In this document: positions 1 through 6,311 of the stretch, piece by piece
How the letters are laid out: every line of letters begins with the position of its first letter
Numbering within the stretch: the first letter of the stretch is position 1
DNA from: an uncultured Litorivicinus sp.
GTDB lineage: Bacteria; Pseudomonadota; Gammaproteobacteria; Pseudomonadales; Litorivicinaceae
Reading direction: 5' to 3'
Assembly (NCBI GenBank): GCA_938091715.1
Contig: CALKMT010000079.1
Span: 1 to 6,571 of the forward strand
DNA length: 6,571 nt
Translations under genes and position numbers: made by a program
Notes under the pieces: model-generated
What the model saw: only the letters and a program-made list of their open reading frames with translations
Databases searched by the model: none
Told to the model about the DNA's origin: nothing

Positions 1-1377
1 GCTGTCCGATAGGGCGTCAAAGTCCAAGGGGCCCTGTCCCACCAGCACCGCAACAATGCCCTCGCCGAAATCTTCGTGGGCTACCCCCACTACAGCGCTT
101 TCAACGACTCCAGGTTGCTCGTTCAAGACATCTTCGATTTCTTTGGGATAAACGTTCAGGCCGCCGGTGATGATCAGGTCCTTGCCACGCCCAACAATCG
201 ATACGTAATCGTCATCGGACAGGGTGGCCAGATCGCCCGTGATAAAAAAACCGTCGTCGGTGAACTCGGAAGCGGTTTTTTCAGGCAGCTTCCAATAGCC
301 GGCAAACACGTGATCGCCCTTGACCAACAAATTGCCGACCTCGCCCCGAGGGCAGGGTTGTCCGTTGTCATCCACCACTTTGGCCGTTACCCCGGGTAAT
401 GCCGGGCCAACACTGCCGGCGCGGCGCTCGCCATGCAGCGGGTTCGAGCAACTCATGCCGGTTTCACTCATGCCGTAGCGCTCTAGGATGCGATGGCCTG
501 ATCGCTGAAAGAATTCGTTCGAGGTTTCCACCAGCAAGGGCGCAGATCCAGAGATAAACAATCGCATGTGCTGGCTAATGTCGCGATCGAAGTCCGGCTG
601 TTTTAGCAGGCGAGTGTAGTAGGTCGGAACGCCCATCATGACCGTGGCCTGGGGCATTAGCCGGACAATCTCGTCGGCGTCGTACTTGGGCAACAAAATA
701 ACTTGCCCGCCATTTAGCAGCGCCAAATTTAGCGCAACAAACAGCCCGTGCACGTGAAACAGCGGCAGTGCATGCAACAGCGTGTCCTCGGACGAGTAGT
801 CCCAGGCTTGGGTCAGCATCTCGGCGTTGGCGGTCAGGTTCTGGTGCGTCAGCATGGCGCCCTTGGGTTTGCCGGTGGTGCCCGAGGTGTACAAAAACGA
901 CGCCAGGTCGGTGCCGACCCGGTCAATGGCCGCGCCGAACCCTTGGGTCTGCGCGTCGAACAGGGTGCGTAACGCCCCGCCATCCAAATCCAGAGTGGTC
1001 ACCTGAATACCCAGGCGCTGTCCGATTTCTTGGGCCGCATCCGCGCGCGACGAGGTACAGATATGCAAGCTGGGCTCGGCGTCGGCCAAAAAGTACTCGA
1101 TTTCCGCATCGGCATAGGCCGAGTTCAAGGGCAGATAGACCGCGCCCATTTTCAGGACCGCCAGGTACACCACAACATTCAAGAAGTCCTTGTCGATTTG
1201 TACCGAGACGCGATCCCCTGTCTTGACGCCTAAGTCCTGCAGGACTTTAGCCATGCGGTCGGTGTTGGCCAGCAACTGCCCCCGGGTCAAGCGCGCACCA
1301 TCGCCGGTGATCAAGCAATCCCGGTCAAGGTCTTGGGTCAGTGTGTGCTCAATTCGATGGAATAGGTTTGCAGACAT
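1..1377 (-). CDS. matB: Malonyl-CoA synthetase (AMP-forming acyl-CoA synthetase), 3' end outside window
   Basis: The reading frame is open from an ATG at 1377 to the window edge, giving 459 residues of an enzyme usually about 500 long (family length from memory). It should ligate malonate to CoA with ATP in the cytoplasm, giving malonyl-CoA, AMP and PPi. Seen: the ANL-superfamily P-loop TSGTTGKPKG at about residues 164-173; the segment LPLFHVHGLF just after it; ERYGMSETGM at 299-308, matching the ERYGMTE motif typical of MatB; the ribose-binding Asp in TGDL at about 382; and GRGKDLIITGGLNVYP from about 396. The A10 motif with the catalytic lysine would lie in the missing ~45 residues. The start is supported by AGGA at 1385-1388 with 7-base spacing, overlapping the matA stop codon; the gap to matA is 9 bases. 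Position right after matA supports malonate rather than another acid. Methylmalonate is a possible side substrate of the family. Confidence 0.93.
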   Translation of the reverse strand, partial: MSANLFHRIEHTLTQDLDRDCLITGDGARLTRGQLLANTDRMAKVLQDLGVKTGDRVSVQIDKDFLNVVVYLAVLKMGAVYLPLNSAYADAEIEYFLADAEPSLHICTSSRADAAQEIGQRLGIQVTTLDLDGGALRTLFDAQTQGFGAAIDRVGTDLASFLYTSGTTGKPKGAMLTHQNLTANAEMLTQAWDYSSEDTLLHALPLFHVHGLFVALNLALLNGGQVILLPKYDADEIVRLMPQATVMMGVPTYYTRLLKQPDFDRDISQHMRLFISGSAPLLVETSNEFFQRSGHRILERYGMSETGMSCSNPLHGERRAGSVGPALPGVTAKVVDDNGQPCPRGEVGNLLVKGDHVFAGYWKLPEKTASEFTDDGFFITGDLATLSDDDYVSIVGRGKDLIITGGLNVYPKEIEDVLNEQPGVVESAVVGVAHEDFGEGIVAVLVGQGPLDFDALSDS

Positions 1378-1386
1378 GGCAGGTTC

Positions 1387-2598
1387 CTAGGCGGTGAGTT
1401 GTTTAAAAAGGGGTTTAACTTTCGGCCCCAGGGCAATCTGCCCTTCTTGCATCAGGGCCTCGTGGTTGCTGACGATTTGGCTGTGGGTATACAAATAATT
1501 CACCATGGCCCCGTAACTCTGGCCGCGGCCGTTGTCACTGGGATCGGCGCTCAAATTGATTTGTTCAAGCCGCGCGCCGTTGCCAAGGTGAAACCGCGCC
1601 ACCGGATCCAGCGGGCGCTCTCGATCCAGCGTGGTTAGGTATTCCAGACACAGCTTGCGCATACCCTCGTCGTCCTCGGGCACCGGGCGGCCATTAGACT
1701 CGACCCAGCGGCGCAGCCCAGGAATGGGCGATAAGGTGACAAAGGTTTTGAGTTGCGGCAGGGATTGGCGCAGCTCCTCGACCACCTGTTTGACTAAAAA
1801 GTTGCCAAAGGACACTCGGTTCAACCCGCGTTGGCAGTTGTTGATGCTGTAAAACACCGCCGTATCGGCGTGGTTGGGGTCGCCCTCGGGCTCAGTTAGT
1901 AGGGGAGTAATCGAGGTCGCGACGCCTTTGACCAAGGCCACCTCGACAAAAATCAGCGGCTCGTCGGGCATGGCCGGGTGAAAGTAACCAAAGCAGCGGC
2001 GATCGCCTGCCAGGCGTCGTCTAAGGTCGTCCCACCCCTGGATGGCGTGCACCGATTCGTAGGCGATTAGCTTTTCCAGTAAGTCCGCTGGCGTCTGCCA
2101 GTTGATTTCCCGTAGCTGCAAAAAGCCTTTGTTAAACCAGCTTGAAAACAGGTGTACAAAGTCGTCGTCCAGGGCCCGCTGCATTGCTTTTGGCAGATCC
2201 AACTGGCGCATTTGCTCGCGCAGGTGGATTAATCGTCTGGTGCCGTTCGGGGCAGAATTTAATCGTCGAATAAGCTCTTGGCGGCGGGGTTCGCTGGCCT
2301 CGTGAATGGCCAGTACCGCCCCGTCGGGGTCCTGGGCATAGTCATGAATGGCCCGTTCAAGGGCGGCCCGATTCGGGCCAAAATCCTGATACAGCGCTGC
2401 CAGCAACTGGATCCTTTGTTCCTTGTTCAGCTCGCGCCAGGCTTCAAAGATAGTAGTCGCCAGGGTCAAGCCGGTCGCCTCCCCCCGGCTGGACAGCAAC
2501 TCGTTACAGTCGGCGATGAGTTGCTCGACCGGATCGCCGGTACGACTGTCCAACAGCTCCCGGGCCTTGCGCGCAATTTGCGTGAATAGACTGTTCAT
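1387..2598 (-). CDS. matA: Malonyl-CoA decarboxylase
   Basis: This 403-residue cytoplasmic protein should decarboxylate malonyl-CoA to acetyl-CoA and CO2, completing malonate breakdown after MatB. It belongs to the MCD family, with an N-terminal helical region (about residues 1-150) and a C-terminal acetyltransferase-like catalytic domain. Seen: HPAMPDEPLIFVEVAL (207-222), FYSINNCQRGLNRVSFGNFL (249-268), TLSPIPGLRRW (288-298) holding the Ser290 that matches the catalytic serine of the family, and FHLGNGA (336-342) holding His337, which matches the catalytic histidine. Human and rhizobial enzymes share these blocks (from memory). At 403 residues it is somewhat shorter than rhizobial MatA as I recall it; the trimming appears to be N-terminal, and both catalytic blocks are complete. 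It starts 3 bases after the maiA stop with only a weak Shine-Dalgarno, so translation is probably coupled. It ends 9 bases before matB. Confidence 0.95.
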   Translation of the reverse strand: MNSLFTQIARKARELLDSRTGDPVEQLIADCNELLSSRGEATGLTLATTIFEAWRELNKEQRIQLLAALYQDFGPNRAALERAIHDYAQDPDGAVLAIHEASEPRRQELIRRLNSAPNGTRRLIHLREQMRQLDLPKAMQRALDDDFVHLFSSWFNKGFLQLREINWQTPADLLEKLIAYESVHAIQGWDDLRRRLAGDRRCFGYFHPAMPDEPLIFVEVALVKGVATSITPLLTEPEGDPNHADTAVFYSINNCQRGLNRVSFGNFLVKQVVEELRQSLPQLKTFVTLSPIPGLRRWVESNGRPVPEDDEGMRKLCLEYLTTLDRERPLDPVARFHLGNGARLEQINLSADPSDNGRGQSYGAMVNYLYTHSQIVSNHEALMQEGQIALGPKVKPLFKQLTA

Positions 2599-2601
2599 GG
2601 C

Positions 2602-3345
2602 CTAGTCCAACAAGGCGCCAAACCCAGGCACGGGTCCGGTCAGTGACAGGGCGTCCATCATCTGACGACAGGTAGCGATTGACGCGCTGGTGGTGGGCAC
2701 TCCGGTTTGGTCCTGGATGGCTTGGATCGCCGGCAGCGAGGGCATCTGCACGCAGGCCGAGCCGACAATGGCATCAACATTTGCCAGGCTTAGTTGCTTA
2801 CTGATCTCCAGCGGCTGCATCGGGTCTTGGGCGGCCACTTCTAGATTGTCTGTGATGTTCAGTGCGACCCGATCCAACACGTTAAAACCTTCGTTTTCCA
2901 AATAGTCCACGACCTTTTGAGCCAGGGGTGGCGCGTACGGCATGATCAGCGCCAGGTTCTTGGCGCCCAGTGTGTGCAGTCCTTCGACCAGGGCGCCGGC
3001 ACTGGACACGATGGGCGTTGGGCGGTCGTTCTGCTCGGTTGTTTGTTGCAGGCGGGTTTGGCTGGCCCGGTGATAGCCCAACCCCTGGGCCATGATGGCC
3101 ACCAGACAGGCATAGCCCATGACATCGACCGCGGCGTCGGACAGCTCAACTGCACAGCGATCGCTTTGGGCGTCCATGTCGGCCAAGGCCTCGGGCGTCA
3201 CATGTTTCATGCGCATCCGGGCGCTGTGAAAGGTAAAGCGCTCGGGATAGTGGTGTTCCCGGGTGCGAAAAACCGCCGGAATTTCGGTCTCCATGGTGAC
3301 GTTGGAGCTGGGGACGATCTGGCCAATGCGAAAGTGGTTCTTCAT
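2602..3345 (-). CDS. maiA: Maleate cis-trans isomerase (Asp/Glu racemase superfamily)
   Basis: This 247-residue protein should isomerise maleate to fumarate (EC 5.2.1.1 activity) in the cytoplasm. Seen: the opening RIGQIVPSSNVTMETEIP (residues 6-23) is a hallmark of bacterial maleate isomerases; SARMRMKHVT (41-50) follows; Cys80 in VMGYACLVAIM and Cys198 in GSACVQMPSLPA match the two catalytic cysteines of the family, with the first attacking substrate and the second acting as acid/base (known from the Nocardia enzyme). The spacing of the pair, 118 residues, also fits. Arylmalonate decarboxylases are relatives but keep only the second cysteine, so decarboxylase activity is less likely. I chose the ATG at 3345: an upstream in-frame ATG at 3432 would add 29 residues lying inside dctM and not like the family. 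The start overlaps the dctM stop (ATGA), with no good Shine-Dalgarno, so it is likely translated by coupling. No nic (nicotinate) genes, the usual source of maleate, are in view. Confidence 0.9.
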   Translation of the reverse strand: MKNHFRIGQIVPSSNVTMETEIPAVFRTREHHYPERFTFHSARMRMKHVTPEALADMDAQSDRCAVELSDAAVDVMGYACLVAIMAQGLGYHRASQTRLQQTTEQNDRPTPIVSSAGALVEGLHTLGAKNLALIMPYAPPLAQKVVDYLENEGFNVLDRVALNITDNLEVAAQDPMQPLEISKQLSLANVDAIVGSACVQMPSLPAIQAIQDQTGVPTTSASIATCRQMMDALSLTGPVPGFGALLD

Positions 3346-4661
3346 GACACCGCACTGCCCATCAACAGATCCGGCAACCAGGTGGCCAGGCTTGGGAACA
3401 AACTCAGCAGAATGATGGCAATCACCATGCACGCCACAAAGGGCGCGCTGCCGCGCAGAATGGTCTTTAACGGAATTTCCGGTGCAATGCCGTTGATGAC
3501 GTACAGATTCAGCCCCACCGGCGGCGAGATCAGCCCGATTTCCATGTTGATGGTCAGGATTACCGCAAACCAGTAGGGGTCAAACCCAGCAGCCAGGATA
3601 ATCGGTAGCAGAATCGGGGCGGCCATCAGAATCACGGCCACCGGCGGTAAAAAGAACCCGGCCACCAGCAAGAAGATGTTGACGTAGAACATCAGCACCC
3701 ACTTGTTCACGTCCAGGGTGCCGATCCACTCAGCAATGGCCTGGGTGATGAACAGACTGGACAGCATGTAGCTGAATACGCCGGCCGCGCCGATGATCAA
3801 CAAGATCATGACCGATTCTTTGGTCGAGTCCCGCAGCATGACCCAGATCGACGATAAATCGGTCATGCGGTAAATGATGACCGCCAGTCCCAAGCACAGC
3901 AAAGCGCCCACCGCTGCGGTTTCAGAGGGCGTCGCAACCCCGCCATACAGGGCATACAAAACGCCCAGGATGACCAACAAGAAAGGGATGACCCGGGGCA
4001 GGACTTCAAATTTTTGCTTCCAGGTGTAGCTGCGGCCAGCCAGAGCATCAATGCCGCCGGCTTTCCAGGTCGAGTAAATCGACCAAGCCATGAACAACCC
4101 AACCAATAACAGACCTGGAATTACGCCAGCCAGGAACAAACGCCCGATCGAGGTTTCGGTAGCAATGCCGTACACGATCATGGTGACCGAGGGCGGAATC
4201 AAGATACCCAGGGTACCGCCTGCGGCAATCGAGCCGGTTGCGACGGTGTCGGGGTAGTTACGCTTGCGCATCTCCGGGATGCCCATCTTGCCAATCGCGG
4301 CGCAGGTCGCGGGGGACGAGCCGGACATCGCAGCAAATAGCGCACAGGCGCCTAGGTTTGAGATCACCAAACCGCCAGGAATTCGCGTTAACCAGCGATC
4401 CAGCGCCTCGTACAAATCGGCACCGGCACGGGTCGAGGCGATCGATGCGCCCATCAAAATAAACATGGGAATCGACAGCAGGGCAAAGTTGTCCAACTTG
4501 CCAAACAGAATTTCAGGCATCAGCTCCAGGCTGCGCAGGCCATCAAAGGCCAGCAGGAATATCGCAGAAACAATCAACATCCCGTTGGCGACCGCAACGC
4601 CTGAAAACAAAATCAGAATCGTGACGCAGGCTACGATCAAGCCCAGTACTAAGGGATCCAT
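3342..4661 (-). CDS. dctM: TRAP transporter large membrane subunit, DctM family
   Basis: This 439-residue inner-membrane protein is the channel subunit of a tripartite ATP-independent transporter, using a sodium or proton gradient to import a carboxylate delivered by the periplasmic DctP. It is hydrophobic throughout, with roughly a dozen membrane segments and a length typical of DctM. Seen: the first helix from residue 3; MSGSSPATCAAIGKMGIPEM (112-131), the conserved Gly-Ser-Ser hairpin region; GTLGILIPPSVTMIVYG (149-165); and NMEIGLISPPVGLNLYV (372-388), the mirror-image IPP/SPP re-entrant loops expected to form the transport site. Its start codon shares one base with the dctQ stop (TGATG) and is preceded by a perfect AGGAGGT. 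Its stop overlaps the maiA start by 4 bases. Substrate is not readable from this subunit; the neighbouring genes suggest malonate and/or maleate. Confidence 0.95.
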   Translation of the reverse strand: MDPLVLGLIVACVTILILFSGVAVANGMLIVSAIFLLAFDGLRSLELMPEILFGKLDNFALLSIPMFILMGASIASTRAGADLYEALDRWLTRIPGGLVISNLGACALFAAMSGSSPATCAAIGKMGIPEMRKRNYPDTVATGSIAAGGTLGILIPPSVTMIVYGIATETSIGRLFLAGVIPGLLLVGLFMAWSIYSTWKAGGIDALAGRSYTWKQKFEVLPRVIPFLLVILGVLYALYGGVATPSETAAVGALLCLGLAVIIYRMTDLSSIWVMLRDSTKESVMILLIIGAAGVFSYMLSSLFITQAIAEWIGTLDVNKWVLMFYVNIFLLVAGFFLPPVAVILMAAPILLPIILAAGFDPYWFAVILTINMEIGLISPPVGLNLYVINGIAPEIPLKTILRGSAPFVACMVIAIILLSLFPSLATWLPDLLMGSAVS

Positions 4662-5176
4662 CAGTGACCTCCTCCGGCCAATTCAATACGCTCTGCGTCG
4701 GTCTGTAGCATGCTGTACGCATCGGCGAACAGCTGCAGAAAAAACAAGCCAAACCCAATGGGCATGACGGAATAGGGAATCCATAGGGGGACTTCGTTGA
4801 CCGTGTCGCTGGTCCAATTTCGATCCCAGGCTAGATACATCATCTCGTAGCCATAAAAGGTCATGATGGCGACCACGACCAGACTGGCCAGTGCGGCGAT
4901 CATCAACAGCCACTTGCGCCCTTTCGGTGGCAACAAGAGCGGGACCAGGTCGACGTTGACGTGACCTTTTAGTTTTTGCACGTACCCCATGCCCAGCATG
5001 GTGGCGCCCAGCATTAAATAGACCACGACCTCGGTTTGCCAGGCGGTTGAGGCGTTTAACACATAGCGCATAAAGATCATCTGGCAGGTAACCGCAACCG
5101 CGGCCACAACCATCAGCGCCGCAATCACGCCGACGACCTGATTGATCCGATTAATCAGAGTCACAAGGGTATTCAT
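4661..5176 (-). CDS. dctQ: TRAP transporter small membrane subunit, DctQ family
   Basis: This 171-residue inner-membrane protein is the small subunit that packs against DctM. Four hydrophobic segments are visible at about residues 12-34, 48-66, 88-108 and 132-154. Seen: RYVLNASTAWQTEVVVYL (37-54), the family's RY-x-x-N...W-x-x-E signature, and GHVNVDLVPLLLP (71-83), the usual HV-x-V-D loop after helix two. The frame could extend two codons to a TTG at 5182, but the ATG at 5176 is a better start: an AGG lies about 8 bases upstream, while the TTG would sit almost on top of it. It follows dctP after 48 bases that hold a stem-loop, and it ends in a one-base overlap with dctM. Separate Q and M genes (not a QM fusion) are the common arrangement. 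Confidence 0.93.
   Translation of the reverse strand: MNTLVTLINRINQVVGVIAALMVVAAVAVTCQMIFMRYVLNASTAWQTEVVVYLMLGATMLGMGYVQKLKGHVNVDLVPLLLPPKGRKWLLMIAALASLVVVAIMTFYGYEMMYLAWDRNWTSDTVNEVPLWIPYSVMPIGFGLFFLQLFADAYSMLQTDAERIELAGGGH
4667..4673 (-). promoter_or_regulatory. Perfect Shine-Dalgarno of dctM inside the dctQ 3' end
   Basis: AGGAGGT lies 5 bases before the dctM ATG and within the last codons of dctQ, encoding part of its Gly-Gly-Gly-His tail. With the TGATG stop/start overlap it lets ribosomes ending dctQ restart at once on dctM, keeping the two membrane subunits balanced. Confidence 0.8.
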
Positions 5177-5199
5177 GAGCAAAACCTATGGGAGTAGAA

Positions 5200-5217
5200 C
5201 CCGGCCCGAAGGCCGGG
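5200..5217 (-). promoter_or_regulatory. Intercistronic stem-loop between dctP and dctQ, UUCG tetraloop
   Basis: The minus strand reads CCCGGCC-TTCG-GGCCGGG: a perfect 7-bp all-GC stem closed by a C(UUCG)G tetraloop, one of the most stable RNA hairpins known. It begins 7 bases after the dctP stop codon. It is not followed by a T-run (the next bases are TTCTACTCCC), so a strong intrinsic terminator is unlikely. It probably shields the dctP message from 3' exonucleases or causes partial attenuation, giving more binding protein than membrane subunits. Confidence 0.75.
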
Positions 5218-5224
5218 GGGTTAG

Positions 5225-6205
5225 TTACTCGACGGCTAGTGCTAGGTCGAGGAATCGCTGGCCTTCGGGATAGCCTTCAACAAACTTCTTGTACGAAGTT
5301 TCTTTGGCAATCTCGCGCCACTCGTTGAACTCAGCAGGAGTCATCGCTTTGATCTCGACACCGGCTTCTTGATAGACGCGAACTGCGTTGGCGTCTTCTT
5401 TCTTGGCTTCTTCTAGGTAGAAGGCTTCGGCCTTGGCCGCCCCTTCACGCACTGCCGCTTGCTGTGCAGGCGTCAGACGCTCAAAGGTGGTCTTGTTGAT
5501 CAGCATCGGCTGATACATGAACCACAACGCAGTGTCGCCAGCCGGGGTAAAGCATTTGACTTGCTCGTAGATGCGATAGGAAACAAATGAGGAGCTAGAA
5601 GTATTCGCTGCATCCAAAACACCGGTCTGCATGGCGTTGTAGATTTCGCTGGAGGCCATCGAGGCGATCGACGCACCGGCACCAATCAACATTTGTTCAA
5701 AGGCTTTACCTGCCGCACGGGTCTGAAGTCCGGCAATGTCGCTGGGCGAGGTGACGCACTTTTCACGACCAACAAAGCCGCCGGCTAAGTATCCATGCAC
5801 CAATACCATGACGTCGTCTTCGGCCATTTTTTCTTCAATCGCGTCCATGAAGGGCGACTCATTCAAGCGCGCGGCGTGATCGTGGTTTTTCACCAGACCA
5901 GGCATCAGGGTTAGGTTGTACGCCGGTTGTTGGCCGCCTGCGTAACTTAAAGGCAAGACCGTCATGTCCAGCTGTCCGCGGCTTAGGGGGCGATACTGCT
6001 CCCGGGGCTTGAACAGCGCTTTGGACGGGAAGATTTTAATTTCCAGGCCGACATCGGCGTCGGCTACGTGATTGGCAACGATTTCTGCCACCTTGTGGCG
6101 GACATCTTTGGTTGACCATTGGTGTGACAAACGGAGTTCAGTGGCGTGAGCGGCAAAGCTCCCGGTGACCAGGGACATGGCCAGCAAGGCCGAACGAATC
6201 TTCAT
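5225..6205 (-). CDS. dctP: TRAP transporter periplasmic solute-binding protein, DctP family
   Basis: This 326-residue protein should capture a small dicarboxylate in the periplasm and deliver it to DctQM. Seen: a Sec signal peptide (positive MKIR, hydrophobic core, AHA before TE), with likely cleavage after Ala21; SPSDIAGLQTRAAG (153-166), where Arg163 matches the near-invariant arginine that clamps the substrate carboxylate in TRAP binding proteins; and SSEIYNAMQTGVLDAANTS (185-203), the conserved hinge-side block. The mature part has exactly two cysteines, Cys150 and Cys218. The start at 6205 is preceded by AGGAGA with 6-base spacing and gives a normal signal peptide; extension to an upstream ATG at 6313 adds a charged, poorly coded leader that runs through the promoter region. 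It heads the operon, which fits the need for excess binding protein. Malonate (as in rhizobial MatP) or maleate is the likely ligand by context only. Confidence 0.94.
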   Translation of the reverse strand: MKIRSALLAMSLVTGSFAAHATELRLSHQWSTKDVRHKVAEIVANHVADADVGLEIKIFPSKALFKPREQYRPLSRGQLDMTVLPLSYAGGQQPAYNLTLMPGLVKNHDHAARLNESPFMDAIEEKMAEDDVMVLVHGYLAGGFVGREKCVTSPSDIAGLQTRAAGKAFEQMLIGAGASIASMASSEIYNAMQTGVLDAANTSSSSFVSYRIYEQVKCFTPAGDTALWFMYQPMLINKTTFERLTPAQQAAVREGAAKAEAFYLEEAKKEDANAVRVYQEAGVEIKAMTPAEFNEWREIAKETSYKKFVEGYPEGQRFLDLALAVE

Positions 6206-6211
6206 TGGGAT

Positions 6212-6217
6212 TCTCCT
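6212..6217 (-). promoter_or_regulatory. Shine-Dalgarno deciding the dctP start
   Basis: AGGAGA lies 6 bases before the ATG at 6205. It is the only good site near the beginning of the frame and fixes the start at the signal peptide rather than at the far upstream ATG (6313). Confidence 0.8.
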
Positions 6218-6235
6218 GTTATTATTATTCGACAC

Positions 6236-6253
6236 ACGCATCTTTGTATGCGT
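6236..6253. promoter_or_regulatory. Perfect inverted repeat, candidate operator at the dctP transcription start
   Basis: ACGCAT (6236-6241) and ATGCGT (6248-6253) form a perfect 6-bp inverted repeat around a 6-base spacer. It sits at and just downstream of the predicted dctP start of transcription, where a bound repressor would block initiation or early elongation. The right arm and spacer include TTGTATGC (6244-6251), resembling the TTGTATAC core that I recall for GntR/MatR operators. Whether the inverted repeat itself or this core is what is bound cannot be told by eye. Confidence 0.45.
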
Positions 6254-6260
6254 AAATCGA

Positions 6261-6289
6261 GTTATTGAATACATAAGAGTGGAAGTCAA
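6261..6289 (-). promoter_or_regulatory. Putative sigma-70 promoter of the dctP operon
   Basis: On the minus strand, TTGACT (6289-6284) matches the -35 consensus at 5 of 6 bases and is followed after 17 bases by AATAAC (6266-6261), a 4 of 6 match to the -10 box. Transcription would begin near 6254, leaving about a 50-base leader before the dctP start codon. This is the best-spaced pair I found in the intergenic region; it is prediction from motif match only. One candidate operator half-site lies in its spacer and -10 box. Confidence 0.5.
6262..6276. promoter_or_regulatory. Second candidate operator (TTAT-N7-ATAA)
   Basis: TTAT and ATAA flank TGAATAC in a short imperfect dyad. Inside it, TTGAATAC (6265-6272) resembles TTGTATGC at 6244-6251, in the same orientation and exactly 21 bp away, about two helical turns. 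It overlaps the spacer and -10 box of the predicted dctP promoter, a classic repressor position. The 14-base stretch 6263-6276 agrees at 10 positions with the rhizobial MatR operator as I remember it (TCTTGTATACACGA), a recollection that needs confirming. Confidence 0.4.
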
Positions 6290-6311
6290 GAGAATTTTGC
6301 AAGAAATCAGC

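Noticed and set aside
768..1226. A 152-codon plus-strand open frame opposite matB
   Set aside because: Its Arg/Pro-rich shadow sequence runs against the clear acyl-CoA synthetase frame, including the P-loop motif.
3346..3432. Upstream extension of maiA to an ATG at 3432
   Set aside because: The extra 29 residues lie within the coding sequence of dctM and do not look like the family; the ATG at 3345 gives the canonical isomerase N-terminus.
2917..3576. A 219-codon open frame on the plus strand opposite maiA and the end of dctM
   Set aside because: It is antisense to two well-supported genes, has low-complexity composition, no recognisable domain, and no Shine-Dalgarno or promoter context; frames like this arise from the codon bias of the real genes.
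4264..4767. A 167-codon plus-strand open frame opposite dctM/dctQ
   Set aside because: It is the antisense shadow of conserved membrane-protein codons, rich in Arg/Ser/Pro with no domain.
5200..5217. Intrinsic terminator ending a dctP-only transcript
   Set aside because: The stem is strong but no T-run follows on the transcribed strand, and dctQM would be left without a visible promoter in 48 bases.
6219..6229. TTA triplet repeat as a phase-variable tract
   Set aside because: There are under four units, in the untranslated leader; too short to suggest slippage-based switching.
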